Made by a program: the position numbers and the translations under genes
From: Nostoc carneum NIES-2107
GTDB taxonomy: Bacteria; Cyanobacteriota; Cyanobacteriia; Cyanobacteriales; Nostocaceae
DNA length: 64,000 nt
Assembly: GCA_002368155.1 (NCBI GenBank)
Contig: AP018180.1
Location: 1,831,947-1,895,946, forward strand
Direction: 5' to 3'
The notes under the pieces: model-generated
What the model saw: only the letters and a program-made list of their open reading frames with translations
Databases searched by the model: none
What the model was told of the DNA's origin: nothing
Part shown: positions 25,101-33,119 of the stretch, one piece after another
Position numbering within the stretch: the stretch's first letter is position 1
Layout of the letters: each line of letters starts with the position of its first letter

Positions 25101-27165
25101 TTTCCGAATATGTTTTGCTTTCGTCAGAAAACTGGGGCAACGTAAAGGTAAAGCAAATTTTACTCAGATCGGAATCTGCAATTTGCGTACTCTCAACACT
25201 AATTGTCCCATTTAAATGCTGCACCAGGGACTTGGCGAGAGCCAAACCCAAACCAGTCCCAGGAGTCCAGCGTCCTTTACCGCGACGGAATTTGTCGAAG
25301 ATATAAGTCGCTTCTTGCTCAGAAATCCCGCGGCCGATATTAGTCACCTTAATAATAACTTGATCCACCGATTGATTAACTTGGTGAGCGGCTTCTAAAT
25401 CAACAATGGTTTCAGACTCTGAATATTTACAAGCATTAGTTAATAACTCTTGTAAGATGCGGTCAAAACTTTCAATTTCAGTTTGTAGTTTTAATGACTG
25501 CTCTGGTAAATCCAGGTTAATGCTTAATCCTTTATCTGCCAGTTTTGTGGCAAAGGAGGCAGCTAAATCTTGGATACGTCTATTTAAATCAATACTTTCA
25601 AATTGCGGCGTTGCTTGTTGCGACTCTAGTTTTTGCAGTGTCAGTAAGTCATTAATGAGATTAATTTCTTTAGTACATTCCTGCTCTAAAATATCGAAAT
25701 ATCTATTTTGACGCTCTGGTGTAATGCTTGGCAGACGCAAATTGCGAATTGACATCAGCATATTTGTTAGAGGATAGCGTAAGCGATCGCTCATGTTGCT
25801 CAAAAATTCATCTTTGAGTTCATTGAGTTCTCGCAACTGCTCTACATATTGCCTAGTTCTTTCGTGCAATTTGGCTTGTAGTTCTAAGCTACTTTGGAGT
25901 TTGGCTGTGCGCTCATCTACCAAATTTTGCACTTGTCGCAATGTCTGTGACTGAATAATGGCGTTGCTTACTTGGGCGCATACCATTTCTACCAGATTTA
26001 ACTCAGATGATTGCCAATTGCGAGCTACTGTTTGTTGTAGAACTAAAAAGCCTAAAATTTTGCCTTGGCTTTCTAATGGCATTAACAGCACTGCGGGAAA
26101 CTGCTCTACAGCAAACAATGGCGCGACTGCCAAAATTTCTGTTTGTTCTGTATAGTCATCAATTACTACTGGTTTACCAAAGTCGATGAACACCCGCTGG
26201 CATAAACCACAGTCGGAAATAGCAAAAGATTGGTCTTGTAAGGTATCTAATGCACTACTAGACCCATTTTGGCTATCTCGAGTCCATTGTCTGATTACAG
26301 TAGCTTTGGCGTTAGGAATTTGCTTTTTAGACCGAGTTCTAAATAAAGGATCTGTATATTTTAATGTAATAAACAAACCCCTATCTGCTTGGAGAGATTC
26401 AGCAGTAGAAGCGATCGCCAACTGGAGCATTTGATTTAACTCCAAGTTGCTGCGACTGAGTATAGTTAATTGCTTGATTAAGTTTTGGTGTTGGTGACTC
26501 TGCTGTAAATGCTGCTGTTGAGTCGCTATTAGTTGTGCTTGGGCTACTTGTGAAAAAGCGATCGCGCAAACAGACTCTATACTCTTGAGTAACTGCTGTT
26601 CTGACTTAGTCCAATCATGTGATTGAAACTTAATCAAGCTAATTATCCCGTTGTTTTTTCCTTGAAAGCGGGTAGGAATTGCCAAAACAGCTTTAATTGG
26701 GAGTGGCAAAGACTGGCAACCAAGTTCAAGACTTTGTTGAATTGTCGAAATATCCTCAATATTTAATGGTTCGGCTGCACATTGAACTACATTGAGTTCC
26801 ATGAGCAATTGTTCCATCGAAAATACTTCGTTTGATTGCGGCAAACCTAAATATTCCTCATGGCACCAATTACTACTAGTTACTTCACTGGATGCCTCGC
26901 TCATCACTGTAATCAAGCAACAGTCTACCTGAAAAGCTACTCCAAGCAACTTGGACAATTCTTGCAGCATTAAAACCGTCGCTGGTGTGGTAGCGACAAT
27001 TTGATTAATTTGTTCTGACAACTGGTAGGTTGTTTCTTGCGGATGCTGCATCAGCTTGACTGGGTATGATTGTAGTCGATCTACGTCATCTGGGCACTGT
27101 GGCGGCGATGATAAACGCTTTTTCATTCCTGGCACGCTCTTGGATAACGACCCCATGTTTTGCAC
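25093..27165 (-). CDS. Double-GAF histidine-kinase-like protein with His to Asp change
   Basis: 690 residues, soluble. Two GAF domains (about 45-205 and 235-395) are followed by a coiled coil (about 400-450), a HisKA-like dimerisation helix and a HATPase domain. The phospho-acceptor block, normally SHELRTPL, reads SDRLRYPL; the His position is Asp460. The GAT codon lies inside a HIP1 octamer (25783-25790). In the ATPase the N box (LLTNACKYS) and G2 (GTGLGLALAKS) are present, but G1 has Asn instead of Asp (TNIGRGIS). Autophosphorylation by the usual route is therefore impossible as read. It could regulate a partner kinase or the coupled SRPBCC protein. The frame is intact over its whole length. 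Confidence 0.85.
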   Translation of the reverse strand: MQNMGSLSKSVPGMKKRLSSPPQCPDDVDRLQSYPVKLMQHPQETTYQLSEQINQIVATTPATVLMLQELSKLLGVAFQVDCCLITVMSEASSEVTSSNWCHEEYLGLPQSNEVFSMEQLLMELNVVQCAAEPLNIEDISTIQQSLELGCQSLPLPIKAVLAIPTRFQGKNNGIISLIKFQSHDWTKSEQQLLKSIESVCAIAFSQVAQAQLIATQQQHLQQSHQHQNLIKQLTILSRSNLELNQMLQLAIASTAESLQADRGLFITLKYTDPLFRTRSKKQIPNAKATVIRQWTRDSQNGSSSALDTLQDQSFAISDCGLCQRVFIDFGKPVVIDDYTEQTEILAVAPLFAVEQFPAVLLMPLESQGKILGFLVLQQTVARNWQSSELNLVEMVCAQVSNAIIQSQTLRQVQNLVDERTAKLQSSLELQAKLHERTRQYVEQLRELNELKDEFLSNMSDRLRYPLTNMLMSIRNLRLPSITPERQNRYFDILEQECTKEINLINDLLTLQKLESQQATPQFESIDLNRRIQDLAASFATKLADKGLSINLDLPEQSLKLQTEIESFDRILQELLTNACKYSESETIVDLEAAHQVNQSVDQVIIKVTNIGRGISEQEATYIFDKFRRGKGRWTPGTGLGLALAKSLVQHLNGTISVESTQIADSDLSKICFTFTLPQFSDESKTYSESD

Positions 27166-27467
27166 CCAACCTCTTGGCTTAATTCTTCACCCTTAGTTTT
27201 TTAGTGCACCCTGACGAATTGCAAATCTTTTGTAAAGACTTTCTCTCACCTGTTATAGCCCTTTTCTATTTCAGATGACCAAGTTTTTGGTATATTAAAC
27301 GAATTTTTACACAAGTAATGAAAGTACCTAGGATATACTAAAATCCCTTTGCTAGAGAAGCTCTAACGACTTGGGGTTAAGTTGATTTACTAACTTTGAG
27401 ATAGGATATCCTGTCTGTAACTATACATAAACCGTAATTTCTCTGGAATTGAGGCAAAAAGTCAACC

Positions 27468-27495
27468 TTGTACTCAGTGGTATTACTGAGTACAA
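27468..27495. repeat. Perfect 11-bp inverted repeat
   Basis: TTGTACTCAGT, six bases, ACTGAGTACAA. There is no T run on either side, so an operator or RNA hairpin is as likely as a terminator. Confidence 0.55.
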
Positions 27496-27776
27496 TTAGG
27501 GGAAAAAATTATATTTTTTTCTCAAACTCATGACTCAGCGAGCTAACCAATTGATTCAGTCTAGCTCTCAGTATAATTACGATTTAGGAAAAGCCTGAGC
27601 AATCATTTTTATAGCTTCTGCATAACAGCAGTGTGCTGTATCTACGTATTGTTGCTTAACTCCTATGGTCGATAATCCTATATTTAATATGCTGATGATT
27701 TGTATCTGTCAAGTGATGTGAAACCCCCTGTGACTCAAGTGTTGTTTATATTGAGTTGCACTCAGAGCGCACATAT

Positions 27777-27929
27777 ATGAAAGTCGATGTAACTATTGTA
27801 GAGTCTGCCTTTTGGCTTTGCAGTTGCCGAATTTGTCGCCCTGAGACTGGCTCTGTCCGCTGGCGAAATCAATATGAGTTAAAGCAGGAAAACTGTATCA
27901 ATATACATGAATTTTTCTATAAAAATTGA
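27777..27929 (+). CDS. Doubtful 50-residue ORF with Cys cluster
   Basis: An open frame of 50 codons beginning MKVDVTIVESAFWLCSCRIC and including RPETGSVRWRNQYE, with three Cys in a C-x-C-x2-C arrangement plus a fourth at residue 40. No ribosome site precedes the ATG, no family is recognised, and it may be chance or a gene fragment. It is recorded because the spacer is otherwise empty and the composition looks protein-like. Confidence 0.2.
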   Translation: MKVDVTIVESAFWLCSCRICRPETGSVRWRNQYELKQENCINIHEFFYKN

Positions 27930-28004
27930 TAACTATATAATTAATTTAAAATAATTATTTATAGAATGATAGCCTATGTATCATTTTAGATTCCGCTTCA
28001 TCAT

Positions 28005-28046
28005 GAATGCAGCCTAGTTGCCCGGATGAGTAACTAGGCTGCATTC
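28005..28046 (-). terminator. Hairpin after the ribbon-helix-helix gene
   Basis: Perfect 15-bp stem GAATGCAGCCTAGTT / AACTAGGCTGCATTC with a 12-base loop, 14 bases beyond the stop codon of the minus-strand gene. The T tract is poor. Confidence 0.7.
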
Positions 28047-28059
28047 CGGTAATAAAAAG

Positions 28060-28395
28060 CTATCCGGCCAAACTCTCGATACTCAGAGGTACCATATCGC
28101 CATTTCTGGTGAATCCTAAAAGCATCGGTTGTTGTGGCTGAATGATTTGACCTGTTAGTACACAACGTTCTTCTTGTTGAGCTGTGGCTGCTATGCTCGC
28201 TCGAATATCAGTCTTTGAAAATCGCGGTTTCCACTCACCTGATTTTTGCTGCACATAATTCCAGAGGATATCGCGAATGAGAGCTTGATATCCTTGATTG
28301 CCAGCAATATCTTTCAGTTTATCTTTCAGTTCCCGTTCTAAACGGATGCTGGTAACTTCCATATCGGTGGTTGGGGTGCGAGCGATTGTATGCAT
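28060..28395 (-). CDS. Ribbon-helix-helix DNA-binding protein (CopG-like)
   Basis: 111 residues. Residues 12-50 have the ribbon-helix-helix pattern: beta strand TSIRLERELKDKLKDIAGN, then QGYQALIRDILWNYVQQ. Such proteins dimerise, insert the strand in the DNA major groove and repress, often as antitoxins or plasmid regulators. The C-terminal half has CVLTGQIIQPQQP and LGFTRNGDMVPLS, without a recognised fold. No toxin gene is adjacent: upstream is a spacer and downstream a terminator, so a stand-alone regulator is more likely. A SD-like GAAGGAG lies upstream of the ATG at 28395. Confidence 0.75.
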   Translation of the reverse strand: MHTIARTPTTDMEVTSIRLERELKDKLKDIAGNQGYQALIRDILWNYVQQKSGEWKPRFSKTDIRASIAATAQQEERCVLTGQIIQPQQPMLLGFTRNGDMVPLSIESLAG

Positions 28396-28740
28396 GACTT
28401 TTTCTCCTTCAAGGTATAGACAGGATAGTAATACAAGTGTAGTATGTTTAAAGGAATGTTCAATAGGTGAAATTTTTCTGTGAAATCCATTTTCCCCATC
28501 TCTACTTCTTTAGGTGCTACCAACTGCCGAGCCAGTCTGGAATCAGCATCTTTGGGAGTGGAGTATCTTTTTATGGGTAATGGTGGCCGATATCAGCAAA
28601 TCACAGAGAGTATTTATGATTTTAGAAATATCAGCATTGATGTGCTGAATACAAAACCACAAATAGGCGTAAGAAGCGGGAGGTACAGGTAGAGCAATAC
28701 TGTACCGATAAAGACCAGAAGATTTAGAGGTCAATTTCCC
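28396..28740. other. Spacer upstream of a strong terminator
   Basis: Open frames at 28480-28692 (plus) and 28543-28734 (minus) overlap each other and show no ribosome site or known domain. Because a strong plus-strand terminator follows at 28741, something is probably transcribed through this stretch: a leader, a small RNA or an unrecognised short gene. Confidence 0.35.
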
Positions 28741-28778
28741 ACCCCCGCTTCAGCTAAAGAAGAAGCGGGGGTTTTTTA
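28741..28778 (+). terminator. Strong intrinsic terminator
   Basis: Perfect 11-bp GC-rich stem ACCCCCGCTTC / GAAGCGGGGGT with a 10-base loop and a TTTTTT run. It lies directly upstream of the HNH-like gene, so it acts on a transcript from 28400-28740 or as an attenuator in the leader of the gene at 28794. Confidence 0.85.
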
Positions 28779-28793
28779 ATAAGGAGTCAAGCT

Positions 28794-29159
28794 GTGACAA
28801 GCGTGATGCTAGTGTTAGAGCCATCAACAGTGGTATTTTCTCCAAATTACTTGCCACGATTTGGGATGAAGAGTGTTAAGTTACAAAACCGCCCATCAGG
28901 AGCATTGTTGCGGCGAGGCTATCATAGTTGCCAAGATGACGGTAGGAACAAACCTTTCACACTAAAACGCGTAATTTGGCGATCGCACGGCGGCCATCAC
29001 AAATGGAATAACCTAGTCATAGCTTGTAAAAAATCTTACCGTTATAAAGGGAATTGCACCCCGAGGATGCATCTGCGTAATCAACCGAAGCCACCAGTCT
29101 CTCAAGCGATTTCTGTTGCTGAAGAGTTCTGGATAAATATGCAAGCCAACCTGGAATAG
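28794..29159 (+). pseudogene. Decayed HNH endonuclease
   Basis: 121 residues that align from memory with cyanobacterial HNH nucleases of about 165 residues. The start VLEPSTVVFSPNYLP is family-like; about 45 residues are then missing. The HNH region reads HSCQDDG, LTLKRVIWRSHGGHHKWNN and VIACKKSYRYKGNCTP, where active relatives have HxCQYCG, LTLDHVxPRSxGG and CxxCNxxKGDRTP. The zinc Cys pairs are broken and the first His/Asp of the HNH core is replaced, so nuclease activity is not expected. The end, AISVAEEFWINMQANLE, is family-typical. The frame itself is uninterrupted, so a new role is possible, but decay is the simpler reading. A gene of the Alr0857 type follows 16 bases later. Confidence 0.7.
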
Positions 29160-29175
29160 CAGGAGAGCAGAAGGA

Positions 29176-29565
29176 ATGTTGAAATTAACTTACACTGAAA
29201 GGAGTTTTCACTTAGAGTGCCTCAGCTTATCGCTGGAGGAGTGGGTAGCACAGCGAGTAGTATTGGCAATGCGAGTCGGCCAATCTCTCCATGTTGAACC
29301 CAGCACTGCTTCCTTTTTGCTACCTGCGGATTTACCAGGTTTAGAAATGCTGGAGGCTGCCATCAAACGCCATGACACCGAAATTATGGCTTTATCTCGC
29401 TGTGATGCGGAATATATGGAGGTGACGCTGCGGGGTTCTTGGTTATCTGATGGAACACAAGAAGCCGTAGGTGTATTTGTCACCACCATGAGCGATCGCA
29501 CTGAATTCTTCCTCCATAAAATTTGGCAAGAAGCCCAAGCTTGTGCGTCGGCTTTGAGTGAGTAG
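29176..29565 (+). CDS. Alr0857-like conserved cyanobacterial protein
   Basis: 129 residues, soluble, starting MLKLTYTERSFHLE. The pattern VAQRVVLAMRVGQSLHVEPS and SFLLPADLPGLEMLE resembles the Alr0857 family, conserved in cyanobacteria and of unknown function; I assign it from memory. A ribosome site (AGGAGAG) lies upstream of the start. It follows the decayed HNH gene by 16 bases and may be co-transcribed. The gene ends in a heptanucleotide repeat tract. Confidence 0.6.
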   Translation: MLKLTYTERSFHLECLSLSLEEWVAQRVVLAMRVGQSLHVEPSTASFLLPADLPGLEMLEAAIKRHDTEIMALSRCDAEYMEVTLRGSWLSDGTQEAVGVFVTTMSDRTEFFLHKIWQEAQACASALSE

Positions 29566-29567
29566 GG

Positions 29568-29758
29568 GTTGGGGACTGGGGATTGGGGATTGGGGATTGG
29601 GGATTGGGGATTGGGGACTGGGGACAAGGGGAAAGGGTAAAAGGGGAAAGGGGAACAAACACCCATTACCCATTACTCATTACTCATTACTCATTACTCA
29701 TTACTCATTACCAATGCCCAATGCCCAATGCCCCATGCCCCATGCCCTATGCCCATTA
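29568..29758. repeat. Heptanucleotide short tandem repeats
   Basis: GGGGATT repeated about six times (29577-29615), CATTACT/CATTACC repeated about seven times (29665-29712), then ATGCCCA/ATGCCCC units (29713-29757). They fill the gap between two convergent genes, and the last unit touches the deacetylase stop codon. Confidence 0.9.
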
Positions 29759-30796
29759 CCTTTGCATTTCTAAGAGTTCAAGAACTGTGACAAATCGGTA
29801 GCCTTGCTTTTTGAGTCCGCTGATGATTTCGGGTAAGGCTTCTACAGTTCTTTTGCGATCGCCTCCGCCGTCGTGCATCAATACTATAGATCCGGGTTTG
29901 GCATCTCTTAAGACGTTTTTGATGAATACTTCATATTTAGCACGTGGATCGGTATCGGCGGAAGTTTGCGACCACATGACTACTGCCGATTTTTGGCTTT
30001 TGGCGTAAGCTGCTAGTCCGTTGTTTAACACGCCTCCAGGGGGACGAAACAGACTAGTTTTTACTCCTGTAGTTTTGTAGATGAGTTCATTTGTGCGCTC
30101 AATTTCACTTTTGGCTGTGGCTGCATCTATGCGGCGATACCAATGATGCCAAGTATGATTACCAATGGCGTGTCCTTGGGCTACTACTTGTTTCGCAATT
30201 TCGGGATTAGCTTGTAAAGCTTGTCCTACCCAAAAGAATGTGGCTTTGACATTATTTTGCTTGAGAATATCGAGCATTTGTAATGTAGTTTTGGGCCAAG
30301 GGCCATCATCAATGCTCAAGGCGATAACTTTCTCGTTATTGTTAGGTTGAACATGATACACAATTTGTCCCTGAAACTTATCTGGAACGCTAAAAGTGAG
30401 GTTTTCTACTTTAGCTGGTGACTGTGATTGTGGTTTATCTTGGCTGGTTGTCTTTTGTTGCGGAACTTGTACAGCGTGAAGTTGACTTTTTAGCTGCTTG
30501 GTGTTGGATTGTGGAGAAATACTTGCTGGGGTAAAACTGCAAGCTGTTACTGAAAAAGCGATCGCCACTCCACTAATTATCTTTTGTCGCTGGTATTGAT
30601 TGTGTGTCACATCAGGGTGCCAAAAACTCACACCATCATAAGCGGCAAGTTTTAATTTGTAATGAAGTTGATGAGTTAATAGTGTGTGGAGAATCTCATT
30701 GGAAACCAGGCAAGCAAATTTGAAGATGATTTTAGCTGCTTCTTGGAATACTGATAAGACAATTAGCACCAGAACTTTTACTAGTTTGAAAAACAA
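29756..30796 (-). CDS. Polysaccharide deacetylase (NodB family)
   Basis: Up to 346 residues. The C-terminal 200 form a NodB deacetylase: SIDDGPWPKTT (metal Asp), GNHTWHH (metal His pair), FRPPGG and LMHDGG. Such enzymes remove N-acetyl groups from peptidoglycan or exopolysaccharide in the cell envelope. Residues 79-92 (SGVAIAFSVTACSF) form a convincing lipoprotein signal (VTAC) if translation starts at the in-frame GTG at 30610, giving 284 residues; the 62 residues before it are hydrophobic but not family-like. I keep the longer frame and flag this alternative. A Gln/Ser/Lys-rich linker joins signal and catalytic domain. Confidence 0.88.
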   Translation of the reverse strand: MFFKLVKVLVLIVLSVFQEAAKIIFKFACLVSNEILHTLLTHQLHYKLKLAAYDGVSFWHPDVTHNQYQRQKIISGVAIAFSVTACSFTPASISPQSNTKQLKSQLHAVQVPQQKTTSQDKPQSQSPAKVENLTFSVPDKFQGQIVYHVQPNNNEKVIALSIDDGPWPKTTLQMLDILKQNNVKATFFWVGQALQANPEIAKQVVAQGHAIGNHTWHHWYRRIDAATAKSEIERTNELIYKTTGVKTSLFRPPGGVLNNGLAAYAKSQKSAVVMWSQTSADTDPRAKYEVFIKNVLRDAKPGSIVLMHDGGGDRKRTVEALPEIISGLKKQGYRFVTVLELLEMQR

Positions 30797-30799
30797 CTT

Positions 30800-30976
30800 C
30801 TAATTTTCTAAGATTTGCCTGATTTCCTCTACAGTTTCGGATGTGAGAATATAACGTTGAATTGCTTTGAGTTCTTCAATATCAGATATTTGAGAAATTT
30901 TTGGCATTAAATTTAATCCTTCATTACCAAATTTTACTTCTAAAGTTAATTGTAGAAGGTGTTTAAGCCTGGGTCA
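30800..30976 (-). pseudogene. C-terminal remnant, Rpn/PD-(D/E)XK transposase-nuclease type
   Basis: After a stop codon the frame reads RLKHLLQLTLEVKFGNEGLN, then PKISQISDIEELKAIQRYIL and VEEIRQILEN, ending at 30800. This resembles the C-terminal helices (EVKFG..GL, then a conserved helix pair) of the Rpn family of recombination-promoting nucleases common in cyanobacteria. The catalytic N-terminus is absent. A 35-codon frame from ATG 30907 could be translated, but a remnant is more likely. Confidence 0.45.
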
Positions 30977-31092
30977 CATTTTGGTAAAGTCAAGCCTAAC
31001 AGAAACGGTAATCAACCTGTATAAAAACCTAACTGCCTAACGGCAATCTGTACCTTGACAATTGAAGATATAGGGTTCTATTCCATAGTTCT

Positions 31093-31266
31093 ACTTCTTG
31101 CCCAGAACTTAATCCGATTGAGCGGCTATGGGCACACCTCAAAGCGGATCTTAAATGGGCTTGTTTTCAGACACTTGATCAACTGCAAGCTAAAGTTGAT
31201 CAACTCTTGGCGCTCGTTAACACCATCCTTGATTATGTCCATGACGGGGTATTCCTTCATTCTTGA
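31093..31266 (+). pseudogene. IS630-type transposase C-terminal remnant
   Basis: In one frame the sequence reads CPELNPIERLWAHLKADLKW and then FQTLDQLQAKVDQLLALV up to a TGA at 31264. PELNPIERLW is the hallmark around the third catalytic residue (E) of IS630/Tc1-type DDE transposases. Everything N-terminal is missing, so it is an insertion-sequence fossil. A 79-codon frame at 31055-31294 in another phase is only its shadow. Confidence 0.85.
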
Positions 31267-31322
31267 TGCCCTATCTGCCCTAAACACTATTTAAATTGGT
31301 ATGAATACATCTGTAATGCCAA

Positions 31323-31352
31323 TAAAAAAGCGCTCTCTAAATCGAGAACGCT
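31323..31352 (-). terminator. Terminator of psbA
   Basis: On the minus strand AGCGTTCTC, six bases, GAGAGCGCT form a 9-bp stem with one U-G pair, followed by TTTTTT. It lies 22 bases past the psbA stop. Confidence 0.85.
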
Positions 31353-31374
31353 ATTAATTTATATTAAACTCAGA

Positions 31375-32457
31375 TTAACCATGCATTGCTGGAACTTGTA
31401 AAGCTACAGGTATGAATTCACCAGCAGCTAAATCTAGGGGGAAGTTGTGAGCATTACGCTCGTGCATCACTTCTATACCTAAGTTGGCACGATTGACGAC
31501 ATCAGCCCATGTACTAACTACACGACCTTGAGAATCTAGCACAGATTGGTTAAAGTTAAATCCATTCAAATTAAATGCCATTGTGCTTATACCTAAAGCC
31601 GTCAACCAAATACAAACTACAGGCCAAGCAGCTAAGAAAAAGTGCAGCGAACGAGAGTTGTTAAAGCTAGCATATTGCCAGATCAAGCGTCCAAAATAAC
31701 CGTGAGCCGCTACAATGCTGTAGGTTTCTTGTTCTTGACCAAATTTATATCCATAGTTAATGGATTCAACTTCAGTCGTCTCCCTAACTAGCGAGGAAGA
31801 CACCAAAGAACCATGCATTGCACAGAATAAAGAACCACCGAAAACACCTGCTACCCCAAACATATGGAAGGGGTGGAACAGAATATTGTGTTCTGCTTGG
31901 AATACAAGCATAAAGTTAAACGTGCCGCTAATACCTAGAGGCATACCGTCAGAAAAGCTACCTTGACCGATGGGATAAATTAAGAACACTGAGGTCGCCG
32001 CAGCTACGGGTGCTGAGTAAGCCACACAAATCCAGGGACGCATCCCTAAACGAAAACTTAGTTCCCATTGTCTGCCCAGCCAACAGAAAATACCAATGAG
32101 AAAATGCAAAACAATTAGCTGATAAGGGCCGCCGTTGTAGAGCCATTCATCCATAGAGGCCGCTTCCCAAAGGGGGTAGAAATGCAAACCAATAGCATTG
32201 GATGTCGGCACAACAGCACCAGTAATGATGTTATTACCGTAAAGTAAAGAACCAGAAACAGGCTCTCGAATACCGTCGATATCAACAGGTGGTGCAGCAA
32301 TAAAGGCAATAATGAAGCAAATAGTTGCATTTAACAAGGCGGGAATCATTAACACACCAAACCAGCCGATATAAAGCCGATTTTCAGTGCTAGTAATCCA
32401 TTGCGAGAATCGATCCCACTGATTACCGCTCTCGCCTCTTCTGAGAGTTGTGGTCAT
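31375..32457 (-). CDS. psbA: Photosystem II D1 protein, divergent paralogue
   Basis: 360 residues, the standard D1 length. All oxygen-evolving ligands are present: D170, E189, H332, E333, D342 and A344 before a 16-residue C-terminal extension removed by CtpA; Tyr161 and H190 are also intact, so it should support water oxidation. Position 130 is Gln, as in low-light D1 forms. G80, F158 and T286 are unchanged, which argues against the microaerobic D1' type. It differs from usual cyanobacterial D1 at many positions (e.g. [39 protein letters not shown]-terminal QVPAMHG), so it is probably one of several conditional psbA copies. It is divergent to the reductase-ended NRPS across 660 bases. Confidence 0.93.
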   Translation of the reverse strand: MTTTLRRGESGNQWDRFSQWITSTENRLYIGWFGVLMIPALLNATICFIIAFIAAPPVDIDGIREPVSGSLLYGNNIITGAVVPTSNAIGLHFYPLWEAASMDEWLYNGGPYQLIVLHFLIGIFCWLGRQWELSFRLGMRPWICVAYSAPVAAATSVFLIYPIGQGSFSDGMPLGISGTFNFMLVFQAEHNILFHPFHMFGVAGVFGGSLFCAMHGSLVSSSLVRETTEVESINYGYKFGQEQETYSIVAAHGYFGRLIWQYASFNNSRSLHFFLAAWPVVCIWLTALGISTMAFNLNGFNFNQSVLDSQGRVVSTWADVVNRANLGIEVMHERNAHNFPLDLAAGEFIPVALQVPAMHG

Positions 32458-33119
32458 GGCTGTATTGTTGATAAATCACTAAAATCAACCTTCTCAATTA
32501 GTAAAAATTGAGAATAAAGCTATTTTCAAAGACTTTTGCCAAATACCTTCTCCCTAATCATCGGGACTCTCTGAAATTGGCTCACACCATACAAAAATTA
32601 CTCAATTAATTGCCTAGGGAGACGGTGTGAATAAGGGGAGAATTTTTATCACCTCTTATTATCAGTTTTTACATAAATTCTTTGTATTTATCAATAACGT
32701 TTTTATAAAGTTTGATTTCAATTACTACATAACCTCTTGTGACAGCAGAATTTTAATATCTCAACAATAGGGCTTTAAGTATTTTTAACAAACAACGTTT
32801 TATCTGGACGCAAATTTACCTAAAAATTGGTAAAAACTGGCTGATACTCTATCAGAAATAGTTTCACAATTTATCCAGTGGCATTACTCAAGCTATTAAG
32901 TAAAAAGCCTAATTAAAATATATCTACTGATTTTTTTCTAATAGCTTCTAATTGATATTGCAAATAATATTACTGAGATTATTTATGTAATATTAAAAAC
33001 CAAGCTGTTACTAACAGTCAAGATATAAATTGACTGCAAAAAATTAGGGGTGCACTGCCACAGACTTCAACAGGGTACTGCTGAGTACTCTGAATACTTC
33101 CAGTTCAAAATTTGGTTAG
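32458..33119. other. Divergent intergenic region between psbA and NRPS
   Basis: 660 AT-rich bases that must hold both promoters. An 8-bp inverted repeat (TTCTCAAT / ATTGAGAA, 32491-32514) lies in the psbA leader, and CACACC/GGTGTG arms occur at about 32583 and 32624. No gene, RNA or strong promoter pair is recognised. Confidence 0.4.

Larger units (their letters stand above)
27166..28059. other. Long AT-rich intergenic region
   Basis: About 890 bases between two minus-strand genes. Besides the hairpin at 27468-27495, the doubtful 50-codon frame at 27777-27929 and the hairpin at 28005-28046, nothing is recognisable. The first 150 bases should contain the promoter of the kinase-like gene. Confidence 0.4.

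Noticed and set aside
28060-28395. Toxin-antitoxin operon
   Set aside because: The ribbon-helix-helix protein has no adjacent toxin-sized gene; a hairpin follows directly.
31055-31294. 79-codon frame near the IS remnant
   Set aside because: The transposase motif PELNPIERLW is in another frame, so this is a shadow.
31375-32457. Chlorophyll f synthase or rogue/microaerobic D1
   Set aside because: All manganese ligands are present and G80, F158 and T286 are standard.
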